64,000 nt of DNA from a virus. The stretch lies in the IMG/VR virus record IMGVR_UViG_3300009103_000012, positions 20,395-84,394 of that record; one strand, written 5' to 3'. Position numbers and translations under genes: made by a program. Each line of letters opens with the position of its first letter. Positions within the stretch are counted from its first letter, which is position 1. Below the pieces are notes generated by a model. It was not told where the DNA came from, ran no database searches, and saw nothing but the letters and a program-made list of their open reading frames with translations. This document shows positions 33,887 through 42,442 of this stretch, in pieces.

Positions 33887-35082
33887 TAGTCATTCAAGTC
33901 CGGAAGGTCTTCCAAATTAATCTCCATTGCAGCTGCTCGGACTTCTTCGTAAGACTCTGTATCAAGCATTGCATGTTCATCATCAGACATTTTTCTTATC
34001 ATACATATAGCCAAAAGATCGTCTATATACTTCTGGTACTCAGCATCTTTCCATACATCTCCAAAATCGTTCTTATAAAATTTCTTCTCGATGTTAATTT
34101 CGCCCGTTACAGTGTCGGTTACAGTCAACGTTTTCCATGCGCTTGTTCCCTTAACACACACTTCTTTTCCGTCAATTATCTCGGGGCCGTGCTTCCGAAG
34201 CTCATCAAAGACTTGCTCGTGCTCAACGATTCCTTTACCGAAATGAATTTCAAAATTGCACTCCCTGAAAGGTGGTGCTACCTTATTCTTAATTGTCTTC
34301 GCGCGGACGTGAATGCCAATAACTTCTTTGCTCTTATTGGTAATCTGTTGACCGGCGCCGAGCTTGATTCGTACAGATGAATGGAAAGGAATCGCCTTAC
34401 CCCCGGGAGTAGTTGTGGGATCTCCATACATAACTCCAATTTTTGTTCGAATTTGGTTTAAGCAGATAAACAGGACATTCTGATTTGCAATGACACCTGT
34501 AATTTTGCGCATACCTTTAGAGATGGCGCGTGCTTGTAAACCAATAGAATTTTGTTCGTATGTTCCATCTAATTCGGCCTTAGGAGATGAAGCAGCAACA
34601 GAGTCCCAGATAATGGTTACTGGTACGTCTTTATCCATCGCCTTGGCTTTCATTATAGTCGATTCAGCAATAGAAAGAACCTCCTCTGTGCAGTGCGTAT
34701 CAACATATACGAACCGCTTGTTAATATCAACGCCAAGCAGCCCCAGGTTTTCAACAGAAGTTGCATTCTCTGTATCAATATAGACTACAATTCCGCCAAG
34801 AAGCTGGCATGATCTTGCGATCTGAATTGCGATATGAGACTTTCCAATCGAGGGAGGCCCAAATATCTCTATAATTCTCCCCTCCGGTAATCCTCCATTA
34901 CTGCGATTTGCGATGATGTAATCTAGCTGTTGGGACCCGGTACTAATCCATCGATTAACATGCGTTGGAGATTCGTCTGTTGAAAGATTATACGCTACTC
35001 TAGAACCGTGCTCTTTGTTAAGAGACTTAATCAAATCAGAAGTGAAATCATCACTACCGCTACCACCTTTTTTCTTTGCCAT
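33886..35082 (-). CDS. RecA/UvsX-type recombinase
   Basis: A 398-residue strand-exchange protein from ATG at 35082 (GAGGT six bases upstream); the longer frame's first 22 residues have no start signal. Walker A GPPSIGKS is at 75-82, Walker B VTIIWDSVAA near 150, and the L2-type loop with QIRTKIGVMYGDP near 205-217. The C-terminal acidic end (LEDLPDLND) is typical. It should coat ssDNA and promote recombination-dependent replication together with the adjacent gp32-like protein. Preceded by the SSB terminator. Confidence 0.93.
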   Translation of the reverse strand: MAKKKGGSGSDDFTSDLIKSLNKEHGSRVAYNLSTDESPTHVNRWISTGSQQLDYIIANRSNGGLPEGRIIEIFGPPSIGKSHIAIQIARSCQLLGGIVVYIDTENATSVENLGLLGVDINKRFVYVDTHCTEEVLSIAESTIMKAKAMDKDVPVTIIWDSVAASSPKAELDGTYEQNSIGLQARAISKGMRKITGVIANQNVLFICLNQIRTKIGVMYGDPTTTPGGKAIPFHSSVRIKLGAGQQITNKSKEVIGIHVRAKTIKNKVAPPFRECNFEIHFGKGIVEHEQVFDELRKHGPEIIDGKEVCVKGTSAWKTLTVTDTVTGEINIEKKFYKNDFGDVWKDAEYQKYIDDLLAICMIRKMSDDEHAMLDTESYEEVRAAAMEINLEDLPDLND

Positions 35083-35130
35083 GTTATTACCTCGTAAAAG
35101 ATTATACACTCGAAATAAGAAGTGTTCAAG

Positions 35131-35162
35131 TAAAAAGGGAGGAAGCATTGCTTCCTCCCTTT
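35131..35162 (-). terminator. Rho-independent terminator after SSB gene
   Basis: A perfect 13-base-pair stem (35134-35146 with 35150-35162) and a three-base loop, followed on the minus strand by TTTTTA. It lies 24 bases after the SSB stop and before recA, so it would limit SSB mRNA to a short monocistronic message with partial readthrough. Confidence 0.9.
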
Positions 35163-35185
35163 GGGTTAAAGACCAGAGATGTTAA

Positions 35186-35980
35186 TTAGAAACTATCATC
35201 TTCAAGGTCTGCAAACGCGTCATCAAGGCTCTTGAACTTAGACTCGATATTCTTTGGTGCGGAGCTAGTGGTAGTAGTACCGTTGAAGCCGCGTGTTGTT
35301 TCACCCTCATCGCTCTCGGCGTCATCGCCTTCAAGCCAATCATTTACGATCTTTGTCAAAGCGTCATAAGACTTTGCTTCATACATATCGTTAATATCAG
35401 GAATGTTTTCAACCCATGTCGCTGCCTGCTTATTATCACTACAAAGAGCTGATTGCTTGCCGCGGGGGCGCACTTCAGTTGTTGCCCACATACGTCCAGG
35501 CGCCTTTGTACAAATCACCTTGACATCACGACCATCTGTCGGGTCGGTGATATCGCCGTAATCTTCATCAAGCATAATATTGAGAAGAGACTGATATACT
35601 GTTTTGCCAAAAGCCCAAATACGAACACCTTTGTCTTCTTCACCGCGAACGATAACAGGGGCGTAATATCGCGCCTTGGGATAAAGCTTCTTACAAAGCT
35701 CATAAGACTCCTTTGTTCCCTCATCACGAAGCTTTGTGATGAGCTCCTGAATCGGATCGGGATCGCCAAACTGATATGGCGCAAGAAGTCCAGGGTTGTT
35801 TCCGATGTTATAGTAAAACCATCGCTCAGCGAAGGGAAGACCGTCATCATTCGCTGGGAATGACATGAGCCGAACTACGCTCTCTTCACCTTCTTGGGGA
35901 CGCCACATTGTGTTGCGGCGGGAGTTATTGCCAGAAAGCTGGCCAAGCTTCTTACGAAGCGCATCAAAATTAATTGCCAT
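35186..35980 (-). CDS. gp32-like single-stranded DNA-binding protein
   Basis: A 264-residue SSB of the T4 gp32 type, not the bacterial Ssb type. From ATG 35980 (GGAGG five bases upstream) it opens MAINFDALRKKL, the basic N-terminal helix used for cooperativity in gp32. The central region has the OB-like fold with several aromatic residues (RWFYYNIG, ARYYAPVIV) and Cys residues that might bind zinc (two at positions near 105 and 160 only, so unsure). The C-terminal 40 residues are acidic and end DDSF, the partner-binding tail. It has its own promoter and terminator, fitting high demand. Confidence 0.85.
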   Translation of the reverse strand: MAINFDALRKKLGQLSGNNSRRNTMWRPQEGEESVVRLMSFPANDDGLPFAERWFYYNIGNNPGLLAPYQFGDPDPIQELITKLRDEGTKESYELCKKLYPKARYYAPVIVRGEEDKGVRIWAFGKTVYQSLLNIMLDEDYGDITDPTDGRDVKVICTKAPGRMWATTEVRPRGKQSALCSDNKQAATWVENIPDINDMYEAKSYDALTKIVNDWLEGDDAESDEGETTRGFNGTTTTSSAPKNIESKFKSLDDAFADLEDDSF

Positions 35981-36022
35981 GTTAACCTCCAAATGTTTAA
36001 TATGCAATATTCAATTGTCTTT

Positions 36023-36035
36023 TGTCCTAAGGACA
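36023..36035. promoter_or_regulatory. Palindrome at SSB transcription start
   Basis: TGTCCTAAGGACA is a 13-base inverted repeat about where the SSB transcript should start, just downstream of the -10 box. It could be an operator or a small 5' hairpin; no binding protein is known. Confidence 0.35.
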
Positions 36036-36040
36036 TTTAT

Positions 36041-36069
36041 AGTATAATAGCTAGTAGTCAGTTTTTCAA
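36041..36069 (-). promoter_or_regulatory. Sigma70-type promoter for the SSB gene
   Basis: Minus strand: TTGAAA (-35, 36064-36069), 17-base spacer, TATACT (-10, 36041-36046). This is the best host-type promoter seen in the window. It lies about 60 bases before the SSB start codon. Confidence 0.75.
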
Positions 36070-36070
36070 A

Positions 36071-36319
36071 TTATTTTTTATATTCTTTTCCACCGCCGAA
36101 AGCAGAAGCATTTGCTTTTTCAGCACCTTTTCTTCGCTTCTTTCTTTCGGCAGAAGGACCCATCCCTAAAGGAACCATAGGCCCAGGCACGCCGCCGGCG
36201 CTTTGTTCATCATGGTGATCTTCATCTTCTGCCTCGCGGTCATCTTCTGCACTCTCATCAGGCTCGCCCAAGACTTCTTTCTCGAGTAACAGTCGTATAT
36301 ATTCTCTGATCAAATCCAT
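36071..36319 (-). CDS. Small head-type protein with targeting motif
   Basis: An 82-residue protein with an N-terminal helix ending RLLLE (Leu11-Leu-Glu13), the shared (Leu/Ile)-X-Glu motif. After it come an acidic stretch (DESAEDDREAEDEDHH), a Pro/Gly segment and a basic end (ERKKRRKGAEKA). Such an acidic-then-basic mosaic suits a small internal head protein that contacts DNA after cleavage. Its location between replication genes is odd. Function inferred. Confidence 0.6.
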   Translation of the reverse strand: MDLIREYIRLLLEKEVLGEPDESAEDDREAEDEDHHDEQSAGGVPGPMVPLGMGPSAERKKRRKGAEKANASAFGGGKEYKK

Positions 36320-36330
36320 ACATTTAATTA

Positions 36331-37170
36331 TTACTCAGAAAAGCGATGTGATGCATCTATCTCAAAATATTGTGGCTCAACCCTTGAAAGGTTCTCCTTT
36401 AGCCACAAGCATTCACGCTTAGCTTCCTCTTCGCTGTTCGTAGCCTTCCACCAACATGTCAATTCAGGATTCCACCTGTATCGACCTTGCTTCAAGATTA
36501 CATTCTCTTCCCTTAGCGAATTCGCGGCAAAAACATGATAGTCTGGCTCTGACGCATTCTGCAACAGCTCTTGCATATATTTGTTCTTTCGCAAAAGATG
36601 AAGTGTGGCATCCACATCTGCAACTGCATTGTGAGAATCATAAAAATACCCATGCCAGGCGCAAAGCACTTCTAGAGCCTTAGAGCATCGTACGATAGGT
36701 GTCCAATCAACTTGAGTCATAGAACATCCCCAGATAGCATTCTCAGGCGCCAGTTGATTGTTTTTACGAAGGGCTATATCAATCCATTTTCTGTCAAAAG
36801 AAGCGTTGTGTGCAATGATAAATTGGCACTTTTGCAAGACACGAGAAATCTTATCCCAAGGAATACTCTTTCCTTCTAGGTCTTCATCTGTGAACCCAGT
36901 TATGTGCGTAATAATCTTAGGTAGAGGAGCTGACGGTTGCTGCAGGGCAACGATCGTATTTCTCAATCCGGAAACTTCGCCAGTGGTTGGACTCACAAAG
37001 AATGGGCGAATCGCAATCTGAATTATTTCATCCTTCAGATGATTCAAGCCCGTTGTTTCAACATCAATAACTGCTGCTACAACATCTCCATCTTCAGGCT
37101 CTCTATCTGGATCATCCAAATTAGCCAATTTATTAAGAAGTACTTTTCCGTTTAGTTCTAAATGCTTCAC
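36331..37170 (-). CDS. DnaQ-like 3'-5' exonuclease
   Basis: A 279-residue DEDDh exonuclease: ExoI VIDVETTG (about residue 34), ExoII IAHNASFDRKWID (about 118), ExoIII HNAVADVDATLHL (about 176). It should proofread for a polymerase that has no exonuclease domain. The next structural partner in the region is the compact family A polymerase 550 bases away, which lacks one, so I infer they work together; DnaE in the same phage is another candidate. The last 80 residues are an unassigned extension. Confidence 0.9.
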   Translation of the reverse strand: MKHLELNGKVLLNKLANLDDPDREPEDGDVVAAVIDVETTGLNHLKDEIIQIAIRPFFVSPTTGEVSGLRNTIVALQQPSAPLPKIITHITGFTDEDLEGKSIPWDKISRVLQKCQFIIAHNASFDRKWIDIALRKNNQLAPENAIWGCSMTQVDWTPIVRCSKALEVLCAWHGYFYDSHNAVADVDATLHLLRKNKYMQELLQNASEPDYHVFAANSLREENVILKQGRYRWNPELTCWWKATNSEEEAKRECLWLKENLSRVEPQYFEIDASHRFSE

Positions 37171-37232
37171 TGCTTCTCCAAGAATATAATCAAATTAATA
37201 GTATTTGAAAGAAGCAATGTTTACAAGAATTA

Positions 37233-37730
37233 CTACCAATCGCCCTTGTTCGGTCCGGTGTGAACGATCACATCACCACCATCGACTTGTATTTGAAGCG
37301 GCACGTCTGAAGACAGTATACCGGCGGTCATGGCCCCCATTAAAGTGTGGTGAAGAAATTTCGCACCATTTCGAGCATCAAGCTCTCCCAGCCCGATAGA
37401 CAATCCTTTCCGATCTCCCTTTGTCACCACGCCAATACCTCCGTAGGCCTGAGCCATGGTGTCTTGTTTCACAGCTTGTTTCCAAATAGTGCGTACACCT
37501 TCCAGACCGTTTCCGCCACCAGAAATTCCAAGATTCTTCATAAGCTGGCCAGGATTTCTTTTCGCCAAGGCGCCAGTCTCAGCGACCACTTTGGTAAAAC
37601 CACCCTTTCCAACCGACAAGCCAATTTCACCAGGCTTTATCGCTTTTCCTTTTTTGCGGTGTCCTCTTCCCTTTTTTTCTTCTTCATTTAGAATTGTTCT
37701 AATATAACTTCTAACTTTTTGTTCATTCAT
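37233..37730 (-). CDS. Head-type protein with targeting motif
   Basis: A 165-residue protein. The N-terminal helix ends RTILNE (Leu14-Asn-Glu16), as in the head-type genes of the left region. A Lys/Gly-rich loop follows and then a Gly-rich domain of mixed strands and helices with no enzymatic motif. It overlaps the polymerase gene by eight bases. Like the 36071-36319 gene, it is a candidate packaged protein in an unusual place among replication genes. Confidence 0.6.
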   Translation of the reverse strand: MNEQKVRSYIRTILNEEEKKGRGHRKKGKAIKPGEIGLSVGKGGFTKVVAETGALAKRNPGQLMKNLGISGGGNGLEGVRTIWKQAVKQDTMAQAYGGIGVVTKGDRKGLSIGLGELDARNGAKFLHHTLMGAMTAGILSSDVPLQIQVDGGDVIVHTGPNKGDW

Positions 37731-38919
37731 GATTGTTAAACTCTTTTATCTTAAGCGGGAAATTTCCAAGTCCAGAAACATCGTACCCTGTATTTACATA
37801 TCTTGTGATTTCGTCTAAATGCTCATTCGGTGTATCAATAATTAGTGCATCGTGAATTACGAATAGTGGCTTACACTTGCTGGAAAAACGCTTGGTAAAC
37901 TCCTTGAACCCAGCAATTGCGACGTCTGAGGCTGTCGATTGTAAGTAATTATTCACAAGAATACTTTCTCTTCCACTATCAATTTCTATAGGGCGTCCAA
38001 AATAATTCTGGATCATTCCTGATTTTGCCTGATATCTCAACTCACGCTTAAGATCAACTAACTTAAAATAGCTTGACACTTCGCGCATCAAATATGAGGC
38101 GCTTATTTTGGACTTATCTTTTTTCAGAAGCTGTTCAAGACGCAAATTACCAGCTCCATATAACGAACACAAGACTGCCAACTTTGCGGTGTCTCTCGAC
38201 ACCTTTATATTACTAGACTCTATAAACGAAAGATATACGTCACTTGCAGCATGAACGTTCGCAAGATTAAGGGCAACTCGGGGCTCTAGAGAAACAAAAT
38301 CGATCTCATAAAGAGTACCGCGATTTGAAGCGGGAGTAAAGACAGACCTAAATTCTTTTTTCAATGTCAAAATCTGCGGGCCACTTTTGATCGTTAAGCG
38401 TCCAGTCTTTGTTGAAACCCGATCATACAATGGGACGTCCAAAAAAGAGTTGGCTGAACCTGACAATAACTTTCTTAAGACATGCGAATCGTTGTGCTGT
38501 AATAATTTCCTTGTCAGTGTTGTATCGATTCGTGATTGACACAAGCTACTAAACAGCTCATTTGAATCTATAAAAAACTTTGGGTAATTACTCTCGGTTA
38601 ACAACTCTTCAATTTTGCAAAGTTCTTCAACATACTTCTTAAAATTCTTCTTAAATACTTTTCTAGGGAGGATGTAGCGCCACGGTATCGATGGAGGGAC
38701 CTTAATGTCGGAAAAGCTTTTCCTGAATCTTTTCGGTACAAAATCAGGAATATCTATATCATATAAGCTTAATAGAGGCTCCAAAGAGTCTGGTCGGCCT
38801 GGGCACCCAATCACAAAATATGACCTATCCGATATCTCATGTGTCCACCTGATTAGTCCACCGCTTATAATCATGTGATTTTCTGTGCCGATGTAATTCT
38901 TATGAAGCAAAATTGGCAT
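37723..38919 (-). CDS. Compact family A DNA polymerase (polymerase domain only)
   Basis: A 398-residue family A polymerase module with no exonuclease or 5'-nuclease part. Motif A IDFVSLEPRVALNLA (catalytic Asp, Glu steric gate), motif B RDTAKLAVLCSLYG (Arg, Lys and Tyr conserved; the usual Phe aligns with Leu), and motif C VIHDALIID (His-Asp present, Glu replaced by Ala). NNYLQSTASDVA is the usual YLIQGTASD element. Catalytic Asp residues are intact, so it should be active. Pol I palm/fingers/thumb is about 400 residues, matching. The 5' nuclease and 3' exonuclease are separate nearby genes. Weak ribosome binding site. Confidence 0.85.
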   Translation of the reverse strand: MPILLHKNYIGTENHMIISGGLIRWTHEISDRSYFVIGCPGRPDSLEPLLSLYDIDIPDFVPKRFRKSFSDIKVPPSIPWRYILPRKVFKKNFKKYVEELCKIEELLTESNYPKFFIDSNELFSSLCQSRIDTTLTRKLLQHNDSHVLRKLLSGSANSFLDVPLYDRVSTKTGRLTIKSGPQILTLKKEFRSVFTPASNRGTLYEIDFVSLEPRVALNLANVHAASDVYLSFIESSNIKVSRDTAKLAVLCSLYGAGNLRLEQLLKKDKSKISASYLMREVSSYFKLVDLKRELRYQAKSGMIQNYFGRPIEIDSGRESILVNNYLQSTASDVAIAGFKEFTKRFSSKCKPLFVIHDALIIDTPNEHLDEITRYVNTGYDVSGLGNFPLKIKEFNNHE

Positions 38920-38955
38920 GTGTCAATTTAATAAAGTTGCATAGAATGTTCAAGC

Positions 38956-41900
38956 TTATCCAGCATCTGTCATCGCAGTTAGCGCTCCCTTTACGCTATC
39001 CATCATGCTTATGTACTTACCAAATGCATCGATCTGCGTCATCTTTAATTTCGTCTCAAATTTCCCTTGAGAAAGTGAGTGATCGATTCCTGTTACCACG
39101 AACGTATTATCTATCGTGGTTCCCGTCCCAAAGTCTACGAAGAATTGCTGACCATACGAAATAAGCGGACATCCGTATGTTGTTAGCGATAGCTGTACCG
39201 GTGCGGTTTGAAGCGGTAGTCCAGCATCGCGGGATCCCTGGGGACCGTCACCTCCACCCATTCCTCCTCGCATCATATTAACAGAAGCAAGCTTGGGATC
39301 ATTCATCGATGAAAGGTCTGCTGCTAGCACTGCTGAATTAGAGCTACCATAAATAATCGATGGCATGCTCTTCATCAAAAAATCTTTTAACGCTGGAAAC
39401 CCTCCTTTCACGCGAAAGTGCGAAGTCAAGAATTCTTCCATTACTGCATCTACAGTTGCATCAGTAGCATTATTCACATCATCCAGAATCTCTTGAGGAA
39501 CAACCTCCAGAAGGCCACCCTCAATTGCCATTATAAGACCTGCCACAAATTCACTTTGATGAGTACAGTCCCAACCATCAGTAGCACCTGCCGCTGCCTC
39601 AACTTCTCCAGGCACTCCTCCTGCTGCGGATGAAAGCAGACCAATTGAATCGCTTCTTGCGGCACCCATCATTTTATGCAATGCCGTGTAAGGAGTGCAC
39701 ACAGTGTCATATATGTGTATTCTTAGAAGTGTACCCTTCTTTCCATTTGGGTGAGTACCCGGCTTACAGGGAACAGCTTGCATTTCAAACTTAATTCGAG
39801 GCATCTTAAATTCTATATCTGCACCCTCTCCATACGCGTCTTCCAACCTCTTCTTTTTTTCGTCATTCAATTTCGTGGCGTCTTCTTTAAACTCTTCTTT
39901 CATTTGAGTCTCGCCTTCTTCATCTGTCTCAAATAAGTCACACAAGCCGTAGACATACGATGCTTGGTTTTGTATAAACTCTTTAGACACAAAATTCAAG
40001 AATCGACCCAATGGCATATTAACAGATGTCTTAGTCGCTTCTTCGAACTTTTTCTTAAAGTCTTCAATTCTGATCGGAATATCTGCAATCGTTAAGCTTG
40101 AAAGATAACTTGCTTTATCATTCACAGGATAAAAGATAAATTGAATCTCATCGAACCGACGTGTTGAAGCTAAAGGTTTTCCTATCATATACATCAGCAT
40201 AGCGCCAAAAGAAACAAATTTGCTGTCATTATATCTAGCATTAACGTAAGCTGTACTACCCATCGCGCCACGGACCGTACGAGCGAAGGGATCTTTATTA
40301 GAGCCGCGCATATTCCCAAGATGCTGAATTTTTCCCGCGACGGCATCTGCTATCGTCGCTTTTGCTTCAGCAACTACACCGCCCTGACCGTCACTACCAA
40401 ACATATCAGAGAGGGTACTAGCTAATTCTTCCTCTGCTGGATCTGTCGAATTTCTTTTTTCAGAAATAAACTTTTTGATAGCATCAGCTGTCTCTTGATC
40501 AACTGTCATAGCCTTACTAGTGTCTGAGGCGGCGGACATAAAAGAACTACCAAACATATCTTTAGCAGACTGTGTATCACCCGTTGCTTCAGCGTCCTCC
40601 ATGATCTGTTGCTTAATCACTTTAATCGCTTCTTGTAAGTCTTTCAAAGTCTGAAGAATGTCATCTACACCTTCACCCTGGCTGAGGTTAGCTGTGTCGA
40701 TATTTCCGGAGCCCTTCATGGAAAGTTTTAGTTTTATCTTAACTTGGCCGACATCATCAAACGAAAAAGAGCTATTCACAACCATATATTTTTTCTTAAC
40801 TTTACAAAGGTCTAAGAACGTTCCAAAGAAATTTCCCTGGACTGACCCAACCGGTAAACCGGTTGAAGAGGCTTCTTCACCTCCAACCGTTCGTCCAGAC
40901 GGATCTGGATGAGACCACCCATAGGTTATCAAAAGCTCGGTATGACCATAAAGATCGGGCTTAACAAACTCAGATATCTCAGTTAAGCGTGATCTATCAT
41001 GCATGATTAAAGATATCTCAGCTGTTTCATGAGACATGAATCCCTTCGAAGGAGTAACAGAAACGCTGAAGTCTTCAATCGTCATCATAGGACGGAATGG
41101 ATCAATTATCCCGGCTCCTCTGCGGCCGCCGGTTTGTGGCTGGTCTTCTGGAGCTGAACCTGGGGTCTGAGAGAATGCTTCATAGTCTTCGTATCTTTCC
41201 ATTCTTGCTTGTGGTCCATGACCGATCACAGGCACCATTGTCTGAGGCGCTAAAAACATTTCCATACCCGCTGTTGCGATTTCAACTTCCTCAGCATCCG
41301 GATCGACAGCATTGGGGTCTGAAGCGGGTAAGGCATTAGCCTGTGCATCAAGAGTTTGTTGGGCCTGCTCAAAATCATGTAAAGCAGAACCGTCAAGAGC
41401 AGTTGCCATATAATAATCTGCGGTGTTCTCTGCAGGTGCCGATGACCCAAGCAGAAATTGCATCATACCCATCGTCTGAATTCGACCATCTTCAGCCACA
41501 CCACTCTTGGGAGATATCACTGTTATGTCAAGATAAGGCTGACACCTGCTCAGCTCCAGCGTCGGTAAGCAATTCATAAAAAGAGCAACAGCGCCTGTGT
41601 CTCTTTTTGCTGGGGTTAATTTAGGATTAAAAACCTGGAGGGCTGATACGTTCGGAGTGTATTTCGTTGGGGAAGCAAACGCACCGTTAATCTGGCCCTC
41701 TCCATCTGTGTCAATCTTCATGCATTTTTTTGCAGAAAAAGTTGAAGCTACAAAAGAGGGCCAGGTTGGTGACCCAACACCCGTTGGCATATCAATCACG
41801 TCAAAAGCTTCGGGCTCTCCAATAATTCGGTATAACCCCTTGGCTAAATCAACCATGTCAGCAACTTCCGCGGAGGTGGCACCCTGCATTGCATCAACCA

Positions 41901-42129
41901 GCGCTTGCATTGCTTGCATTGTCGTCACACCACCTTCTGTGGTATTCGTGAATGCGCGGATGACCTTGTGCATTTCAGGTGTTGGATCCAGATCTAAGGT
42001 ACCAAATGAACCGACTGCGTCATCGCCACCAAAAGCCAGTACTGCCATAAAATCTTCTTTCGAAACAATAGACCAGTATCTTCCTAGTTTGTCAACGACA
42101 TCCGATAACTTGTCATCATAAATAGCCAT
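38956..42129 (-). CDS. Baseplate hub protein (gp27/gpD-like)
   Basis: A 1057-residue virion protein. The order tape measure, connector, LysM-like protein, then this gene fits the place of P2 gpD or T4 gp27 hub proteins. The segment near residue 350-400 (VTPSKGFMSHETAEISLIMHD, then TELLITYGWSHPD) resembles the first beta barrel of tail hubs, and the C-terminal 110 residues (YGQQFFVDFGTGTTIDNT onward) resemble the later hub domain. Large helical and acidic inserts lie between. It would seal the tube and hold the cell-puncturing spike. Hub assignment is from arrangement and weak patterns. Confidence 0.65.
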   Translation of the reverse strand: MAIYDDKLSDVVDKLGRYWSIVSKEDFMAVLAFGGDDAVGSFGTLDLDPTPEMHKVIRAFTNTTEGGVTTMQAMQALVDAMQGATSAEVADMVDLAKGLYRIIGEPEAFDVIDMPTGVGSPTWPSFVASTFSAKKCMKIDTDGEGQINGAFASPTKYTPNVSALQVFNPKLTPAKRDTGAVALFMNCLPTLELSRCQPYLDITVISPKSGVAEDGRIQTMGMMQFLLGSSAPAENTADYYMATALDGSALHDFEQAQQTLDAQANALPASDPNAVDPDAEEVEIATAGMEMFLAPQTMVPVIGHGPQARMERYEDYEAFSQTPGSAPEDQPQTGGRRGAGIIDPFRPMMTIEDFSVSVTPSKGFMSHETAEISLIMHDRSRLTEISEFVKPDLYGHTELLITYGWSHPDPSGRTVGGEEASSTGLPVGSVQGNFFGTFLDLCKVKKKYMVVNSSFSFDDVGQVKIKLKLSMKGSGNIDTANLSQGEGVDDILQTLKDLQEAIKVIKQQIMEDAEATGDTQSAKDMFGSSFMSAASDTSKAMTVDQETADAIKKFISEKRNSTDPAEEELASTLSDMFGSDGQGGVVAEAKATIADAVAGKIQHLGNMRGSNKDPFARTVRGAMGSTAYVNARYNDSKFVSFGAMLMYMIGKPLASTRRFDEIQFIFYPVNDKASYLSSLTIADIPIRIEDFKKKFEEATKTSVNMPLGRFLNFVSKEFIQNQASYVYGLCDLFETDEEGETQMKEEFKEDATKLNDEKKKRLEDAYGEGADIEFKMPRIKFEMQAVPCKPGTHPNGKKGTLLRIHIYDTVCTPYTALHKMMGAARSDSIGLLSSAAGGVPGEVEAAAGATDGWDCTHQSEFVAGLIMAIEGGLLEVVPQEILDDVNNATDATVDAVMEEFLTSHFRVKGGFPALKDFLMKSMPSIIYGSSNSAVLAADLSSMNDPKLASVNMMRGGMGGGDGPQGSRDAGLPLQTAPVQLSLTTYGCPLISYGQQFFVDFGTGTTIDNTFVVTGIDHSLSQGKFETKLKMTQIDAFGKYISMMDSVKGALTAMTDAG

Positions 42130-42132
42130 GCG

Positions 42133-42429
42133 CTACCCTAATAGAGCCATAATCTGACCTATGTCAGTTGGAATTTTAAGATAAATTCCTGGAGGCACCT
42201 GTAAACCCCATCCAATGCCACTGGCTCCAGCAATGACCCACCACAATGTTCCATCGCCATATATTTCACCAGCAATAATATCGAGTCGCTCGGCCTCTGT
42301 CGTAACACGTCCTTTCCATGAAATCTTTCCTGACGCGACGGCGACAGCTACCATATAACAAGCGTCCCATGTTCCATAAAATTTTCCACCCCTTAATTTT
42401 GGAGCTCTCTTGTATCGATTTATTGGCAT
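42133..42429 (-). CDS. LysM-like baseplate protein (gpX/gp53-like)
   Basis: A 98-residue protein. Residues 40-95 show the LysM-type pattern seen in tail proteins such as P2 gpX: AERLDIIAGEIYGDGTLWWVIAGASG then VPPGIYLKIPTD. It lies between the connector-like protein and the hub, the position of gpX. It probably links the tube base to the hub rather than binding sugar polymers. Confidence 0.75.
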   Translation of the reverse strand: MPINRYKRAPKLRGGKFYGTWDACYMVAVAVASGKISWKGRVTTEAERLDIIAGEIYGDGTLWWVIAGASGIGWGLQVPPGIYLKIPTDIGQIMALLG

Positions 42430-42442
42430 TAGCTAGTCCCCA

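Noticed and set aside
41597-42121. Plus-strand open frame of 174 codons inside the hub gene
   Set aside because: It lies wholly opposite the minus-strand hub gene, has shadow-like composition (Ser/Pro/Ala), no ribosome binding site and no gene neighbours on that strand.
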